Shown: positions 1 to 9,420, counted from the stretch's first letter. The stretch is DNA of 64,000 nt from Candidatus Sphingomonas phytovorans (GCA_029202385.1 CP119314.1:3412501-3476500), one strand, 5' to 3'. A program made the numbers and translations. The notes: generated by a model not told the origin, from the letters alone.

Positions 1-2
1 GG

Positions 3-2393
3 CATTTCCGTTTCGTTGTGCTCGCAGGCGCCGCGCCATTGGCGCTGCTCGCCCAGCCCGCGACCGCACAAACGGCGTTGGACGGCCAGCACCTTGCCAG
101 CAACGACGCGACAGCGCCTGAAGTCGCCGCCACTGACGAGGCGGCCGGCGACGTCGTCGTCACCGCACGGCGCCGGTCGGAACGCGCCCAGGACGTGCCG
201 ATCGCGCTCAGCGTGGTCAGCGAGGAGAGCCTTCGCGCCCGGGGCGACTATACGCTCGGCACGATCCAGCAGAGCGTGCCGAGTCTGCAGGTCTTCAGCT
301 TCAACCCGCGCAACACCAATGTGAACATCCGCGGCCTCGGCTCCAACGTCGCGCTCACCAATGACGGGCTGGAGAACGGCGTCGGCATCTATATCGACCA
401 GGTCTATTACGGCCGCCTCGGCCAGAGCCAGTTCGAGTTGGTCGATCTCGACCGGATCGAGGTGCTGCGCGGACCGCAGGGCACCTTGTTCGGCAAGAAC
501 ACCACTGCCGGCGCGATCAACATCACCAGCAAGGCACCGACCTTCGACCTGCAGGGCTTCGGCGAGGCAACCGGTGGCAATTACGGATTCCACCAGCTTC
601 GCGGATCGATCAGCGGCGGCCTGATCGACAATCTGGTCGCCGCGCGGATCAGCGTCAGCGACACGCATCGCGATGGCTTCATCAGCAACATCACCACGGG
701 CAGGAAGGTCCATGATTTCGACAATTTCACCGCGCGCGGGCAATTGCTGATCACCCCGACGCCCAACCTGACCGCGCGGATCATCGCCGACTACGGCAAG
801 CAGAAGCAGAATTGCTGCATCCCGCTGATCGCCGGGGTCATCACGAAATACGACAACGGCGCGCCGATCGCGAACAACTTCATCGATCGGGTCAATCGCG
901 CGGGCTACACGCCGCTGCCCTTCACGCCCTTCGCCCGCGTCACCGACGCGGAGGCGAATTTCCAGGCGAACATGGATACCTGGGGCGTGTCGGGCCAGCT
1001 CGACTGGGATGTCGGGCCAGTCACGCTCACCTCGGTCACGGCGAGCCGCCAGTGGAACTGGTTCCCGGCGAACGACGGCGATTACACCGCGCTGCCGGTC
1101 AATCTGAAGAGCCAGCAACAGAACAACCAGCGCCAGTTCAGCCAGGAACTGCGCCTCGCCTCGAACGGCACCAACAGGATCGACTATGTCGTCGGCGCCT
1201 ATTATTTCTACCAGATCATCCGCGGCTATGGCACGTCGGCTTATGGTTCGGCCGCACCCAAATGGCTGTTCCCCGCGCAATATGCGGCCGACCCGATCGC
1301 GACCGACGCAGCGGTCAACGGCTTCGAGGCGCAGTCGCAATCGACACCGGTGACGCGCAGCTATGCGCTGTTCGGCCAGACCGTCTGGCATATCAGCGAC
1401 GCGCTCAGTCTGACCACCGGCCTGCGCTACACCCATGAGAAGAAGGTCGGCGGATTTGCGCAGCAGCAGGTCGCGGGACTTTCGCTGGCCGGGCTGACCC
1501 AGGCGCAGCGGACAGCGGCGCAGGCGCTGCGCAACCAGCTCAACCCGATCACCGCCTATACCGCCGAGACCAGCGACGACAGCCTGTCCGGCCTGGCGAC
1601 GCTGAGCTGGAAGGCGACCGACGACGTGCTGCTCTATGCGAGCTATTCGCGCGGCAACAAGTCGGGCGGGCTCAACCTCTCCAACCTACCGGCCGGCGTC
1701 AGCGCGGTGGTCGCGCCGGAGAAGGTCGACAATTACGAGGTCGGCGTGAAGAGCCAGCTCTTCAACCGCGCGCTGACGCTGAACGCCGCCGCCTTCTGGA
1801 CCGATGTCGCCAACTATCAGACGGCGATCACCGAACAGATCCCCAGCACCACCAATTTCCGCAACTACATCACCAACATCCCGCTCGCGCGGTCGCGCGG
1901 CGTTGAGGCTGACGCGGTCTGGGCTGTCACCAGCAAGATCAGCCTCAACCTGTCGGGCGCCTATACCGACGCCTATTATGTGAGTTACCCAAAGGGCCCG
2001 ACGCCGGTCGAGACGAGCAACATCTCCCCCTCGACCGACCTGTCCGGCAAGCCGCTGGCGGGCGTGCCGAAATGGACCTTCACCGGTGGCGGCGATTTCC
2101 GCCAGCCGCTGGGCGGCGGCACCGAACTGTACGGCCATGCCGACTATGGCTGGCGATCGTCCTTCTACACCGCGGTCAGCGACAGCCGCTTCTCGCTCGT
2201 GCCCTCCTACGGGATCGGCAACGCGCGCATCGGCGTGCGCCTCGATGACGGGCGTTACGACCTGTCGGTCTGGGCGAAGAACATCTTCGACAAGGACTAT
2301 TTCCAGACCCTGTCGATCGTCGCCAGCGGTGTGATCACCGCCAATCTGGGCGACCCCCGCACCGTCGGCGCCACCTTCCGCGTGAGGATCTGA
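3..2393 (+). CDS. TonB-dependent receptor, 5' end outside window
   Basis: Outer-membrane beta-barrel receptor for energised uptake; the downstream genes suggest a sulfur ester or sulfonate as substrate (inference). The frame is open to the window edge. The GTG at 18 would give a signal peptide without a basic n-region, so the true start probably lies upstream. A signal-peptide end (PATAQ) is followed by a TonB-box-like VVVTARRR, then the plug motifs RIEVLRGPQGTLFGKN and GAINITS. The barrel continues to a C-terminal aromatic/hydrophobic strand ending FRVRI. The visible 791 residues match the usual length of the family. Only five bases separate its stop from the MFS gene, so it heads the operon that runs to 8436. 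The substrate cannot be read from sequence. Confidence 0.93.
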   Translation, partial: HFRFVVLAGAAPLALLAQPATAQTALDGQHLASNDATAPEVAATDEAAGDVVVTARRRSERAQDVPIALSVVSEESLRARGDYTLGTIQQSVPSLQVFSFNPRNTNVNIRGLGSNVALTNDGLENGVGIYIDQVYYGRLGQSQFELVDLDRIEVLRGPQGTLFGKNTTAGAINITSKAPTFDLQGFGEATGGNYGFHQLRGSISGGLIDNLVAARISVSDTHRDGFISNITTGRKVHDFDNFTARGQLLITPTPNLTARIIADYGKQKQNCCIPLIAGVITKYDNGAPIANNFIDRVNRAGYTPLPFTPFARVTDAEANFQANMDTWGVSGQLDWDVGPVTLTSVTASRQWNWFPANDGDYTALPVNLKSQQQNNQRQFSQELRLASNGTNRIDYVVGAYYFYQIIRGYGTSAYGSAAPKWLFPAQYAADPIATDAAVNGFEAQSQSTPVTRSYALFGQTVWHISDALSLTTGLRYTHEKKVGGFAQQQVAGLSLAGLTQAQRTAAQALRNQLNPITAYTAETSDDSLSGLATLSWKATDDVLLYASYSRGNKSGGLNLSNLPAGVSAVVAPEKVDNYEVGVKSQLFNRALTLNAAAFWTDVANYQTAITEQIPSTTNFRNYITNIPLARSRGVEADAVWAVTSKISLNLSGAYTDAYYVSYPKGPTPVETSNISPSTDLSGKPLAGVPKWTFTGGGDFRQPLGGGTELYGHADYGWRSSFYTAVSDSRFSLVPSYGIGNARIGVRLDDGRYDLSVWAKNIFDKDYFQTLSIVASGVITANLGDPRTVGATFRVRI

Positions 2394-2398
2394 GGGCA

Positions 2399-3802
2399 AT
2401 GGCGACGCTCGCCTTCAGCGATTTCCCGGCCCCCGCCAGGGCAGCGCCCGCATCGGATCGCCCTGCCGCGCTCAGGCTGATCGGCTTCGCCTCGATGGCG
2501 GTGCCGATCGCTGGGGCCGGGCTGCCGCTCGCGATCTTCGTGCCGCAGCTCTACGCGACGCATTTCGGCATATCGCTCGCGACGATCGGCTTCATCTTCC
2601 TGCTCGGCCGCCTCTGGGACGTCGTGTCGGACCCGATCGTCGGCGTGCTGAGCGACCGCACGCGCAGCCGCTTCGGGCGACGGCGCCCCTGGATCGCGGC
2701 GGGCGGCGTGCTGTTCGGGCTTGGCTCCGCGCTGCTGTTCTTCCCGCCGCCGGCTCTGGTCGGGCCGCTCTATCTCGGGCTTGTCCTGTTCGTCTTCTAT
2801 CTCGGCTGGACGATGATCGAGATTCCCTTCTCCGCCTGGGCGGGGGAGATCGACCGCGACTATCACGGCCGCACCCGGGTGGTGACCTATCAGCTCACCC
2901 TGCGCTCGATCGGGCTGCTGCTCGTGCTGGTGCTGCCGACGCTGCTCGACCAGGTCAGGCCGGGCGATGGCGGGCTGAAACTACAGGTGGTCGGCGGCTT
3001 CATCATCGTCACGCTGATCCCGGCGCTGTTCGCCAGCCTGCTCGCCTTTCGCGAGCCGCCCCTGCCCGATACGCCGCCGGTTCGGGCCGGCTTCTGGACG
3101 ACGGCGAAGGTCATCCTCTCCGACGGCCTGCTGCTCCGCGTGCTTGCCTCCGACGTCGCGGTGACCGCCGGGCAGAGCATCCGCGCCGGGCTGATCGTGT
3201 TCTTCGCGGTCAACTATATGGGCCTGCCCGCCTGGGCGAGCGGCCTATACCTGTTGCAATTCATCTTCGGCGTGCTGGCAGGTCCGATCTGGCTGCGTAT
3301 CGGCTACAGGCTGGGCAAGCGCCAGACCGCCATCGCCGGAGAGCTCGCCCAGGCGGCGATCAATATCGGGCTGGTCTTCGTCTTCCCCGACATGCTCGGC
3401 CTGATGATCGCGCTCACCGTGGCGCAAGGGCTAACTCAGGGTTCCGGCAACCTGATGCTGCGCGCGATGGTCGGCGACGTCGCCGACGCGCACCGGCTGA
3501 AGACCGGACACGAGCGGACCGGCCTGTTCTATTCGGTGTTCAGCCTCTCGGCGAAGCTCGGCCCCGCCCTCGGCATCGGCCTTGCCCTGCCGCTGGTCGC
3601 CTGGTTCGGTTTCGACCCGAAGGCGGCGAGCGCGACGGGATCGCTCGAAGCACTGAAATACACTTTCGCGCTCGGCCCCGCGCTCGCGCACATCATCGCC
3701 GCCGCCCTGATCTGGCGTTTCCCGCTCGACGAGGCCGCCTACCGCGAGGTCCGCCGCGCGCTCGACGCCGAACATTCCTCCCCCACCGCCACGACTGCCT
3801 GA
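2399..3802 (+). CDS. MFS transporter, GPH-like (MFS_2) type
   Basis: Inner-membrane secondary transporter of 467 residues with about 12 hydrophobic segments. The loop after the second segment carries DVVSDPIVGVLSDRTRSR followed by GRRRPW, typical of the glycoside-pentoside-hexuronide cation symporter branch (MFS_2). It lies 5 bp after a TonB receptor and 12 bp before a TauD-type dioxygenase, so it most likely moves the receptor's substrate from periplasm to cytoplasm. In related sulfur-scavenging clusters such transporters serve sulfate esters or sulfonates; that assignment here is inference from context. The ATG at 2399 is the first start after the receptor stop. A sugar substrate cannot be excluded from sequence alone. 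Confidence 0.88.
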   Translation: MATLAFSDFPAPARAAPASDRPAALRLIGFASMAVPIAGAGLPLAIFVPQLYATHFGISLATIGFIFLLGRLWDVVSDPIVGVLSDRTRSRFGRRRPWIAAGGVLFGLGSALLFFPPPALVGPLYLGLVLFVFYLGWTMIEIPFSAWAGEIDRDYHGRTRVVTYQLTLRSIGLLLVLVLPTLLDQVRPGDGGLKLQVVGGFIIVTLIPALFASLLAFREPPLPDTPPVRAGFWTTAKVILSDGLLLRVLASDVAVTAGQSIRAGLIVFFAVNYMGLPAWASGLYLLQFIFGVLAGPIWLRIGYRLGKRQTAIAGELAQAAINIGLVFVFPDMLGLMIALTVAQGLTQGSGNLMLRAMVGDVADAHRLKTGHERTGLFYSVFSLSAKLGPALGIGLALPLVAWFGFDPKAASATGSLEALKYTFALGPALAHIIAAALIWRFPLDEAAYREVRRALDAEHSSPTATTA

Positions 3803-3814
3803 AGGAGACATGCC

Positions 3815-4750
3815 ATGACTGCCCTGATCCATCATTTCGACAATGTCGCCGATGCCGACGGCCCGCTCGACATCGTGCCGGTGGGTGGCCGGATCGGCGC
3901 CGAGATCCGCGGTGTGCGCCTCGGCGGACACCTGGATGACGATATCGTCGCCGCGATCCGCGCCGCGCTGGTGCGGCACAAGGTGATCTTCTTCCGTGAC
4001 CAGACTCATCTGGACGACGAGACGCACGAAGCCTTTGCCGCTCGCCTCGGTGAACCGCTCGCCCACCCGACCGTGCCGGTGGCCGAAGGATCGCGCTTCC
4101 TGCTCGAACTTAATTCGAAGGAAGGCGAGGCCGCCTCCGCCTGGCACACCGACATCACCTTCCTGCCCGCCTTCCCCTCGGCCTCGATCCTGCGCGCGCT
4201 GACCATCCCCCCCGCCGGCGGCGACACTCTATGGGCCAACGGAGCGGCGGCCTATGCCAGCCTTCCCGCCCCGCTCAAGGCGCTGGTCGAGCGGCTGCGC
4301 GCGGTGCACACCAATGCCTATGATTATGCGGCGAGCCGGCCCGAGGCCTCGAACGACCAGATCAGGCGTCACCGCGAGGTCTTCGCCTCGACCGTCTACG
4401 AGACCGAGCATCCGGTCGTGCATATTCACCCCGAGACTCAGGAACGCGTCCTGCTCCTGGGCAATTTCGTGAAGTCGTTCGTCGGGCTGAACCGCGACGA
4501 TTTCGCCCGGATCTTCGGCCTGCTGCAGGATCATATCACGAAGCCGGAGAACACGGTGCGCTGGCGCTGGACGCCGGGCGACGTGGCGATCTGGGACAAT
4601 CGCGCGACCCAGCACCGGGCGATCGCCGATTTCGCGAAACAGGCCCGGCTGCTGCGCCGCGCGACGATCGCCGGTTCGGTGCCCGTGGGCGTCGACGGCA
4701 ACCACAGCCGCGTGCTGAAGCCCGAGCCGGAACTGCTGGCGGCGGAGTGA
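3815..4750 (+). CDS. TauD/TfdA-family Fe(II)/2-oxoglutarate dioxygenase (AtsK/TauD-like), copy 1
   Basis: 311 residues, the usual length for TauD, TfdA and alkylsulfatase AtsK. These enzymes hydroxylate the carbon next to sulfur or ester oxygen, releasing sulfite or sulfate plus an aldehyde, with 2-oxoglutarate and O2. The iron facial triad is visible: His111 and Asp113 in WHTDITF, and His267 in RATQHR. An arginine cluster about ten residues further on can hold the 2-oxoglutarate carboxylate. An AAGGAG ribosome site lies just upstream of the ATG. It sits between an MFS transporter and a sulfatase and has a paralogue at 7540-8436. Whether it prefers taurine, another sulfonate, an alkyl sulfate or a phenoxy acid cannot be decided here. 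Confidence 0.92.
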   Translation: MTALIHHFDNVADADGPLDIVPVGGRIGAEIRGVRLGGHLDDDIVAAIRAALVRHKVIFFRDQTHLDDETHEAFAARLGEPLAHPTVPVAEGSRFLLELNSKEGEAASAWHTDITFLPAFPSASILRALTIPPAGGDTLWANGAAAYASLPAPLKALVERLRAVHTNAYDYAASRPEASNDQIRRHREVFASTVYETEHPVVHIHPETQERVLLLGNFVKSFVGLNRDDFARIFGLLQDHITKPENTVRWRWTPGDVAIWDNRATQHRAIADFAKQARLLRRATIAGSVPVGVDGNHSRVLKPEPELLAAE

Positions 4751-4759
4751 GCTCAAGTC

Positions 4760-4872
4760 TCCCTCTCCCCTCGCGGGAGAGGGTCGGGGAGAGGGGCAGT
4801 GAGACACACTGGTCCTCCCTCCCCGGACCGCCCCTCTCTCCTGCCCTCTCCCCGCAAGCGGGGAGAGGGAGA
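4760..4872. repeat. GGGAGAGG/CCTCTCCC palindromic intergenic repeat
   Basis: The gap between the dioxygenase and sulfatase genes is filled by short inverted arms of the type CCCTCTCCC and GGGAGAGGG, including TCTCCCTCTCCCCTCGCGGG near its left end and CCCTCTCCCC...GGGGAGAGGG near its right end. A second copy of this family lies at 12013-12114. The right arm abuts the sulfatase start region and supplies its purine-rich leader. It looks like a dispersed non-coding repeat; no coding potential is seen. Confidence 0.65.
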
Positions 4873-4883
4873 AAGCCGAGCCA

Positions 4884-6554
4884 ATGAAACGCTACACCAT
4901 CCTCTCCGCCGCGATCGTCGCAATGGCACCGCTTCTCCTCCTCAACGGCGGCACCGCCCCAGCGCCGCTGGAAGCGGCAGCGCCGGAGCCGGCCAGGCCC
5001 AACATCCTGATCATCGTCGCCGACGATCTCGGCTATTCGGATGTCGGCGCGTTCGGTGGCGAGATCCGCACGCCGAACCTCGACGCGCTCGCCGCGCGCG
5101 GGCTGAAGCTGACCGGCTGGCACAGCGCGCCCACCTGCTCCCCGACCCGGTCGATGCTGATGAGCGGCACCGACAATCATCTGGCCGGTCTCGGCAACAT
5201 GGCCGAACTGCTCGCGCCCAACCAGCGGGGGCAGCGCGGCTATGAAGGCTATCTGCCCGCAGACGTCGTCAGCCTGGCCGAGCGGCTGCGCGACCTGAAC
5301 TATGCAACGCTGATGTCGGGCAAATGGCATCTCGGCACCCGGCCCGAGGACAGCCCCGCGCGGCGCGGCTTCGAGCAGAGCTTCGACCTCGCCCAGGGCG
5401 GCGGCAACCATTACGGCCTCGACCTGTCCAAAGCGCCCGGCGACAAGGGCACGACCTATTGGGAGAATGGCCAGCAGTTGACCGCCCTGCCAGCCGATTT
5501 CTATTCGTCCGACACCTATGCCTCGAAGCTGATCGAGTTCCTCGGCAAGGCTGACAAGACCAAACCCTTCTTCGCCTATCTCACCTTCACCGCCCCGCAC
5601 TGGCCACTCCAGGCGCCGGAGGAGGATATCGCGCGCTATCGCGGCAAATATGATGCCGGGTTCGAGGTGCTGCGTGAGCAGCGGCTCGCGCGGATGAAGC
5701 AGCTCGGGCTGATCCCGGCCAATGTCGCGGCGCACCCGCTCCAGCTCAAGAAAGGCAGGGACTGGGCGAGCCTCACGCCTGAGCAGAAGCGCGAACAGTC
5801 GCGGGCGATGGAGGTCTATGCCGCGATGGTCGACCGGATGGACCAGAATGTCGGGCGGGTGATCGCCCATCTCAAGGCGACCGGACAATATGACAACACG
5901 ATCATCCTGTTCACCGCTGATAATGGCGCCGAGGGACTCGACGTCGCCACCGCGGAGATTCCCGGCCTCAGCGACCGGGTGAAGGCGGCCGACAACAGTC
6001 TCGCCAATTACGGCAGGCCGACCTCCTATATCGGCTATGGCCCCGGCTGGGCACAGGCGGCGACCGCCCCCTCCTGGCTCTACAAGGGTTACACCACCGA
6101 AGGCGGCACCCGCGTCGCCGCGTTCATCGACTGGCCCGGCGGGGTGCGCCGCGGGGTAAGCAACACCTACGGCACCGTCATGGATGTCGTCCCGACCCTG
6201 GTCGAGGCGGCGGGCGGCGACTGGCGCGGCGCGACCTATGCCGGGCGCACGGTGCAGCCGGTGCGCGGGGCGAGCTGGCAACCCTATCTGACCGGCAGGG
6301 CGGAACGGGTCCACGCGACCGACGAACATGTCGGCAGCGAGTTGTTCGGCAGGCGTGCGATCCGCCAGGGCGACTGGAAGGCGATCAATCTCGGCGACGG
6401 CTGGAAATTGTTCGATGTCGCGAAGGATCCGGGCGAGACGCGCGACCTGGCGAAGCAGGACCCGAAACGCATCGCCGCGCTCGCTTCAGCATGGGACGAT
6501 TATGGCAGGCAGGTCGGGGTGATCATGCCGTCGACGCCGGCGACCTTCCCGTGA
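4884..6554 (+). CDS. Secreted arylsulfatase (type I, formylglycine sulfatase)
   Basis: 556 residues starting with a signal peptide (MKRYTILSAAIVAMAPLLLL), so it acts in the periplasm or outside. The mature part opens with PNILIIVADDLGYSDVGAFG, the metal-binding start of the alkaline-phosphatase superfamily. The sulfatase signature C85-S-P-T-R89 supplies the cysteine converted to formylglycine. GKWHLG and TADNGAE are further family motifs. It would hydrolyse sulfate esters to free sulfate and an alcohol or phenol. It follows a dioxygenase across a palindromic repeat, and its stop overlaps the serine acetyltransferase start (TGATG), so sulfate release and cysteine precursor synthesis are translationally coupled. 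The formylglycine-generating enzyme is not in this window. Confidence 0.93.
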   Translation: MKRYTILSAAIVAMAPLLLLNGGTAPAPLEAAAPEPARPNILIIVADDLGYSDVGAFGGEIRTPNLDALAARGLKLTGWHSAPTCSPTRSMLMSGTDNHLAGLGNMAELLAPNQRGQRGYEGYLPADVVSLAERLRDLNYATLMSGKWHLGTRPEDSPARRGFEQSFDLAQGGGNHYGLDLSKAPGDKGTTYWENGQQLTALPADFYSSDTYASKLIEFLGKADKTKPFFAYLTFTAPHWPLQAPEEDIARYRGKYDAGFEVLREQRLARMKQLGLIPANVAAHPLQLKKGRDWASLTPEQKREQSRAMEVYAAMVDRMDQNVGRVIAHLKATGQYDNTIILFTADNGAEGLDVATAEIPGLSDRVKAADNSLANYGRPTSYIGYGPGWAQAATAPSWLYKGYTTEGGTRVAAFIDWPGGVRRGVSNTYGTVMDVVPTLVEAAGGDWRGATYAGRTVQPVRGASWQPYLTGRAERVHATDEHVGSELFGRRAIRQGDWKAINLGDGWKLFDVAKDPGETRDLAKQDPKRIAALASAWDDYGRQVGVIMPSTPATFP

Positions 6555-7480
6555 TGCTGATGGCGAATGATCCGCTGGACGCCGTCGTGCTCGGCCTGGC
6601 ATCGGCCAGGCGGGACTGGCGCGCCGCGCACCAGCGCCACGCCAATGCCGGTACCACGCGTTTCCCCTCGCGCGTCGCGCTCGAGTTCATGCTTGAACAT
6701 CTCGAGGCGGCACTGTTCCCGCAGCGGCTCGGCCATTTCGAGGGCACGACCGAGGATGTCTTCGTCCGGCTCCGCCTCGAACAGGCCTTTGGTCTGCTAG
6801 AGGCGGAGATCGGGCGCGAGCTGCGTTATTGGGAAGCCGAGACCGGCGACCGGTTCGACTGCGATCACGGCAGCACCATCGTCCGCCTGTTCGCCGCGGC
6901 GTTGCCCGAGATACGCCGGCTGATCGACAGCGACGTGGCCGCTGCCTTCCAGGGCGATCCGGCAGCACGCAGCGTCGACGAAATCCTGATCTGCTACCCC
7001 TGCGCGGCGGCGGTGATGTACCACCGGCTGGCGCACCAGCTCTTCGAGCTCGGAGCGCCGCTGGTCGCGCGGGTGATTTCCGAGATCGCCAATAGCCGGA
7101 CCGGCATCGACATCCATCCCGGCGCGACGATCGGGCCGAGCTTCTTCATCGACCACGGCACTGGCGTGGTGATCGGCGAGACGGCGATCATCGGCGCGCG
7201 CGTGCGGCTGTACCAGCATGTCACGCTTGGCGCGCGGCGCCTGCCGCCGGAGGACGGCCATAGCGTGCGCGAACGCTTTGCCCGCCACCCGATCGTCGAG
7301 GACGATGTGGTGGTCTATGCCGGCGCGACGATCCTCGGCCGGGTCAGGATCGGGCGTGGCGCGACGATCGGCGGCAATGTCTGGGTGACGGAGGATGTCG
7401 CGCCGGGCGCCCTGGTGATGCAGCCGCCGGCCCTGTCCTTCGCCGCCGCCCAGGCACCACCGCTGTTTCCGGAAGGGTAG
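6554..7480 (+). CDS. epsC: Serine O-acetyltransferase (EpsC/CysE type)
   Basis: Makes O-acetyl-L-serine from serine and acetyl-CoA, the carbon skeleton for cysteine. The ATG at 6554 overlaps the sulfatase stop and gives 308 residues, typical for the EpsC branch; an earlier in-frame ATG at 6491 lies inside the sulfatase gene and is not preferred. The N-terminal half is helical. The C-terminal half shows left-handed beta-helix hexapeptides (IDIHPGATIGPSFFIDHGTG, then VVIGETAIIGARVRL). The catalytic Asp-His context is HPGATIGPSFFIDH. Its place inside a sulfatase/dioxygenase operon implies that sulfur release and cysteine synthesis are expressed together under sulfur limitation (inference). No FadR- or CymR-type site was identified. 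Confidence 0.92.
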   Translation: MLMANDPLDAVVLGLASARRDWRAAHQRHANAGTTRFPSRVALEFMLEHLEAALFPQRLGHFEGTTEDVFVRLRLEQAFGLLEAEIGRELRYWEAETGDRFDCDHGSTIVRLFAAALPEIRRLIDSDVAAAFQGDPAARSVDEILICYPCAAAVMYHRLAHQLFELGAPLVARVISEIANSRTGIDIHPGATIGPSFFIDHGTGVVIGETAIIGARVRLYQHVTLGARRLPPEDGHSVRERFARHPIVEDDVVVYAGATILGRVRIGRGATIGGNVWVTEDVAPGALVMQPPALSFAAAQAPPLFPEG

Positions 7481-7539
7481 GCATGGCCATTGCGCAACCT
7501 TGCGCGAGGGCAGACATTGAGCATGTAGAGGAGACCGCG

Positions 7540-8436
7540 ATGGCGACCGCTTTGAACATCGGGACCGACCTGCAGGACCGCGCGGCGTCGCGCGGGATCG
7601 TCATCACGCCGTCGACCCCGACGATCGGCGCTGAGATATCGGGCATCGGCCTGAACCATCCGCTCGACGACAGCGTCGCGGAGATCGTCCGCGAGGCCTG
7701 GCTGACGCACAAGGTGATCTTCTTTCGCGACCAGGACATTGACTACGCGAGCCATCTCCGCCTCGGCCGGCTGTTCGGCGAGCTCGAGGGCCATCCGGTC
7801 ATCCCGCATGTCGAGGGCTATCCCGAGGTGCTGCTGATCAAGGGTGTCGAGGGCGTGCAGCTGACGGCGGAGAGTTTCGCACCGTTCAAGGCGTACAACA
7901 AATGGCACACCGACGTGACCTTTCGCGAACGCCCCTCGATCGCCTCGGTGCTGCGCGCCCGGCTGCTACCGCCCCTGGGCGGCGACACGATCTGGTCTGA
8001 CACGGCCGCCGCTTATGCCGGCCTGCCCCAGGCAGTGAAGGAGCGCATCGCCCATCTCGATGCCGAGCACGATATCGTCGCAAGCTTCGGCGGACGGGTC
8101 AGCGAGGAGAAGCGGGCGCAGCTAGCCCGCGATTTCCCGGCGGTGGCGCATCCGGTGGTGCGCACCCATCCCGAGACGGGCGAGAAGATCCTCTACGTCA
8201 ACTACACCTTCACGACCCGGATTCTCGGCATCCCGGAGGAGGAAAGCAAGGAACTGCTCCGCCTGCTCTACGAGCGGATCAAGGTGCCCGAATATCAGGT
8301 CCGCTTCCGCTGGACGCCGAACGCGATCGGCATCTGGGACAATCGCTCGACCCAGCATTATGCGGTCGGCGATTACTGGCCCGCCGAACGGGTGCTTGAG
8401 CGGGTGACGGTTTCCGGGGATGTGGTGACGCGCTAG
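7540..8436 (+). CDS. TauD/TfdA-family Fe(II)/2-oxoglutarate dioxygenase, copy 2
   Basis: Second dioxygenase of the operon, 298 residues from the ATG at 7540, which has an AGAGGAGA ribosome site six bases upstream. An in-frame ATG at 7483 lacks such a site and would add 19 residues of poor family fit. Iron ligands are His123 and Asp125 in WHTDVTF and His273 in RSTQHY. It shares HKVIFFRDQ and the GGDT(I/L)W segment with copy 1, so the two are paralogues, but the rest has diverged. Copy 2 may serve a different chain length or headgroup of sulfonate or alkyl sulfate (inference). It closes the operon; the next gene starts 35 bp later and is unrelated. Confidence 0.92.
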   Translation: MATALNIGTDLQDRAASRGIVITPSTPTIGAEISGIGLNHPLDDSVAEIVREAWLTHKVIFFRDQDIDYASHLRLGRLFGELEGHPVIPHVEGYPEVLLIKGVEGVQLTAESFAPFKAYNKWHTDVTFRERPSIASVLRARLLPPLGGDTIWSDTAAAYAGLPQAVKERIAHLDAEHDIVASFGGRVSEEKRAQLARDFPAVAHPVVRTHPETGEKILYVNYTFTTRILGIPEEESKELLRLLYERIKVPEYQVRFRWTPNAIGIWDNRSTQHYAVGDYWPAERVLERVTVSGDVVTR

Positions 8437-8471
8437 GGTCACCGGCCACAAAGGTCATCACAGGAGCAGCG

Positions 8472-8780
8472 ATGTTCGTTCCCATTCCAGTGCTGATCGC
8501 GATCGGTGTCGTCTTCCTGCTGTTAGTCGTCTGGGCCCTGCGATCCTCGCGCGGTCGAGATCCGCTGATGGGTGGCGGACAGCCCCCCGCCTATCGAGCC
8601 GCGCCAGCCCCACGCAAAGTTTCGATGGCGGCACCCTCCCTGCCCCTGCCGCCCGAGGTGGAGGAACAGGTCCGCGCGTTGATGGCGGCGGGGCGCAAGA
8701 TCGACGCGATCAAGCTCGCCCGGGATGTTACTCATCTGGGCCTGAAGGAAACCAAGGACCTGGTGGAATCGTTTGAGTGA
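8472..8780 (+). CDS. Small membrane-anchored protein with ribosomal L7/L12-like C-terminal domain
   Basis: 102 residues. Residues 1-23 form one strong membrane segment (VLIAIGVVFLLLVVWAL) followed by a basic stop-transfer and a Pro/Ala-rich linker. Residues 60-101 (GRKIDAIKLARD, LGLKETKDLVE) closely resemble the C-terminal domain of ribosomal protein L7/L12, the part that binds translation factors. It has a good ribosome site (CAGGAG). It is not L7/L12 itself, because the dimerisation domain is absent. Small anchored L7/L12-CTD proteins occur in other bacteria without a settled role. Function unknown. Confidence 0.75.
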   Translation: MFVPIPVLIAIGVVFLLLVVWALRSSRGRDPLMGGGQPPAYRAAPAPRKVSMAAPSLPLPPEVEEQVRALMAAGRKIDAIKLARDVTHLGLKETKDLVESFE

Positions 8781-8869
8781 CGCGGTTGTCCTGACCAACT
8801 TGCGCATCAGGCCACCAGAGCACAGACTCACATTCTAGCCGGGCATCGAATGCGGCGGCGGAAAGGGAT

Positions 8870-9385
8870 ATGGGTCCGGTGATTAGTGGTTTGATCGGGG
8901 CGGTCCTCGCAGCCGCCCTCTGCCTGATCGCCGAGCGCGGGCAGAAACGGGCACGGGCCAATGCCGAGGGATGGAAAACGCTTCGGCCGGGGTGGCTGAT
9001 CAACGCCACCGTTACGGGCATGGCGGCGATGGCGGCGTTCTGCGGCTATCTTCGCTTTTTCGTTGGCTCTTCGCGTCCGGATGCCGACACGCAGATGACC
9101 TACGCCCTGATTCTGGTCATCGCATTTGGGCTGGCCGCCCTTTTTGGCATGTGGACCAACTATGGACGCACCATCATGTGGAAGGGCGACCAGCTCCGCC
9201 TCCGCACGATCTTTGGCCACGATGCGGTGCGCCGGATTTCCGAGGTTCGCTCGGTCACCAAGAGCGAGATGCGCGGTGAGTATCGACTAATGTTCCACGA
9301 TGGCTCGACACTCTGGCTGTCAGCCTATCTGCACGGCGCCAATGAGCTTGTAGCGAAACTGCCGCGTCGCGCCGGCAACGACTGA
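8870..9385 (+). CDS. Hypothetical integral membrane protein (possible PH-like cytosolic domain)
   Basis: 171 residues. Three hydrophobic segments are visible, near residues 3-20, 43-62 and 80-102. A soluble C-terminal stretch of about 65 residues (KGDQLRLRTIFGHD to the end) is rich in short beta-strand patterns, similar to bacterial PH-like (bPH) domains, but no signature proves this. It lies 89 bp after the L7/L12-like gene on the same strand and may share its transcript. The ATG at 8870 follows a GGAAAGGGA purine run. Function unknown. Confidence 0.6.
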   Translation: MGPVISGLIGAVLAAALCLIAERGQKRARANAEGWKTLRPGWLINATVTGMAAMAAFCGYLRFFVGSSRPDADTQMTYALILVIAFGLAALFGMWTNYGRTIMWKGDQLRLRTIFGHDAVRRISEVRSVTKSEMRGEYRLMFHDGSTLWLSAYLHGANELVAKLPRRAGND

Positions 9386-9420
9386 GGAATTGACCCAGCC
9401 GCACCCAACAACAGCGATGC

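Noticed and set aside
4536..6329. 597-codon minus-strand frame opposite the sulfatase
   Set aside because: Shadow of the sulfatase and dioxygenase genes; passes through the palindromic repeat.
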